A stretch of DNA of 7,887 bases, from NCBI GenBank assembly GCA_018384835.1, contig JAHAYB010000091.1, forward strand, positions 1 to 7,887, read 5' to 3'. Under the pieces are notes generated by a model, which was not told the origin of the DNA, made no database searches, and saw nothing but the letters and a program-made list of their open reading frames with translations. Source of the stretch: Comamonas sp. (GTDB lineage: Bacteria > Pseudomonadota > Gammaproteobacteria > Burkholderiales > Burkholderiaceae_C). Below, one piece after another: positions 6,766-7,887 of this stretch (position 1 is the stretch's first letter; each line of letters starts with the position of its first letter). The translations under genes were made by a program, and so were the position numbers.

Positions 6766-7887
6766 TCAGGCAGGCCAGCGTGTGTCGCACAGGTCGGACA
6801 TCTGCTGCTCGAGGGAGGCTTTCTCCGCCTCCAGCTCACAAAGCCGTCGATAGTCCTGCTCCACTGCGTCACGCTCGTGGACATCGGGCACGGGCACCAG
6901 GAAAGAGTTCATCAGCGTTTGTGGGCTGATGTGCTGAATGGCGGAACCGGCCTGCAGCCCTTGCAGTTGTGTCTGCCCACTGGGCGAGCGCAAATACATC
7001 AGCAGAAACTCGGGCGAGACGGTATCCCTCCGCCCTCGCTTGATACGCAAGCCAAGACAGGTTTGGGATACCACCATTGCATCTAGGCTAATGGCACCCA
7101 TCAAAGCAACCTTTCCGATGGTCCCCTTGATGGACACCACCAGGTCACCTTGCTCCAAGGTCGGCAGATCTCTACGATGCTTAATCCGGGCCACCTTTGT
7201 TGGGCCCTCTGCGACGGGCCGCCAAGTAGAGGTGTCGGCAATGCCAACTTCGACGCGTTCAACCGCATCGTCGTCTCTTGAGAGCACAGGTGCTTTCAGC
7301 ATTTCGCAGAGGTCTACAAGCGCAACAGCATTCGGCCCGACATCGACCCGCTTTTGCAGGTAGCGTGAAGGTGTAAATGACAAGTCGGTCTCCCGTATGG
7401 CGTCCGGCGTCACTCGACAAGCCCTTTCCGGGTCGTCCTTCAGACCAAGGGCGACGTCTTTGAATTCGCGTACCAACTCATCCACGTTTGTGGCTGAGCG
7501 CTTGGCCAAACCAAGGTCCACCATCAGCACCTCGGAGTTATGCCTTCCTGGAGTGACGGAAACAACAGCCGCACCGATGTTGGACGATGGGTACACGCCG
7601 CCAGGCAGAGCTACGATGCTCTGCAGCTCGTTGCCCCCCTCGTTGCGCTCAAGTAATTGCTCCCGCAGACGCTCCTCCTGGCCACGGGAGAACAACACGC
7701 TGGGCGGCACTAAAAAGACCGCTTTTTGGCCTGTGCGGTTGGTCAGCTCTTGTATTGCCCAGGTCTCAGACCGGTAATAGCGCTCCAAAGCTTTGTCTTC
7801 GCTGGAATCCCATTGAGCAAGTTTGGAGTCCCGGACCTGCATACCGAAAACAGGTAGGGCTAGAACAAAATCAGCCCTGGTCAATGG
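6766..7887 (-). CDS. N-6 adenine methyltransferase-like protein fused to a single HsdS-type recognition domain (partial, start outside window)
   Basis: Only the C-terminal 373 or so residues are visible; the frame stays open to the window edge, so the TTG at 7884 should not be taken as the start. Numbering from that TTG, residues 4-110 are the back half of an HsdM-type methyltransferase: ADFVLALPVFG (4-14) aligns with ADYIFMNPPFG of the neighbouring HsdM, and IVALPG (90-95) occurs in both, at the same 80-residue distance. Catalytic motif IV is thus altered from NPPF to LPVF, which predicts loss of methyl transfer. SFTPSRYL (169-176) marks the domain end. Residues 180-335 resemble one HsdS recognition domain (LEQGDLVVSIKGTIGKVAL, SPEFLLMYLRSPSGQ, GSAIQHISPQTLMNSFLVP). 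The last 35 residues look like a coiled coil. The gene precedes hsdM by 48 bp on the same strand, so it probably belongs to the same operon. A divergent but active enzyme remains possible. Confidence 0.85.
   Translation of the reverse strand, partial: PLTRADFVLALPVFGMQVRDSKLAQWDSSEDKALERYYRSETWAIQELTNRTGQKAVFLVPPSVLFSRGQEERLREQLLERNEGGNELQSIVALPGGVYPSSNIGAAVVSVTPGRHNSEVLMVDLGLAKRSATNVDELVREFKDVALGLKDDPERACRVTPDAIRETDLSFTPSRYLQKRVDVGPNAVALVDLCEMLKAPVLSRDDDAVERVEVGIADTSTWRPVAEGPTKVARIKHRRDLPTLEQGDLVVSIKGTIGKVALMGAISLDAMVVSQTCLGLRIKRGRRDTVSPEFLLMYLRSPSGQTQLQGLQAGSAIQHISPQTLMNSFLVPVPDVHERDAVEQDYRRLCELEAEKASLEQQMSDLCDTRWPA

Noticed and set aside
7882..7884. TTG at 7884 as start codon of the M-S fusion gene
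   Set aside because: The frame stays open to the window edge, and the first residues already sit in motif IV of a methyltransferase domain, so the true start must lie well outside the window.

Overview
The window looks like an accessory or defence segment of a high-GC betaproteobacterium. The wording of the truncated nuclease at the left end and the codon use fit Burkholderiales, probably Comamonadaceae, but this is an inference from protein style and no search was run. Every recognisable gene reads on the minus strand, so biological order runs from right to left.

Right to centre: the window opens inside a gene (7887 to 6766) whose visible part is the back half of an adenine-methyltransferase domain followed by one HsdS-like target recognition domain and a terminal coiled coil, that is, an M-S fusion. 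Its motif IV reads ALPVFG where the neighbouring HsdM has MNPPFG, so it may be a catalytically dead methyltransferase. After 48 bp comes a complete type I restriction-modification operon: hsdM (6717-5134), hsdS (5144-3795, overlapping hsdM by 11 bp) and hsdR (3702-592, after a 92-bp gap holding a weak promoter candidate). HsdM and HsdS together methylate a bipartite site chosen by the two HsdS recognition domains. HsdR adds the ATP-driven translocase and nuclease that cut DNA lacking the mark. All three carry intact key motifs and expected lengths (527, 449 and 1036 residues), so the system looks functional.

Left end: 86 bp beyond hsdR starts a secreted or lipoprotein-type DNA/RNA non-specific endonuclease (NUC family). 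It is cut off after about 127 codons by a 38-bp terminal inverted repeat of a Tn3-family (Tn21/Tn501/Tn1721-type) transposon at 88-125. The transposon extends out of the window to the left, and its repeat supplies the last 11 codons and the stop of the broken nuclease. Nothing in bases 1-87 could be assigned to a known gene.

The points most worth a second look are the degenerate M-S fusion next to an intact type I system, the transposon-broken nuclease, and a strikingly AT-rich first recognition domain in hsdS that contains a near-perfect in-frame 19-bp direct repeat.
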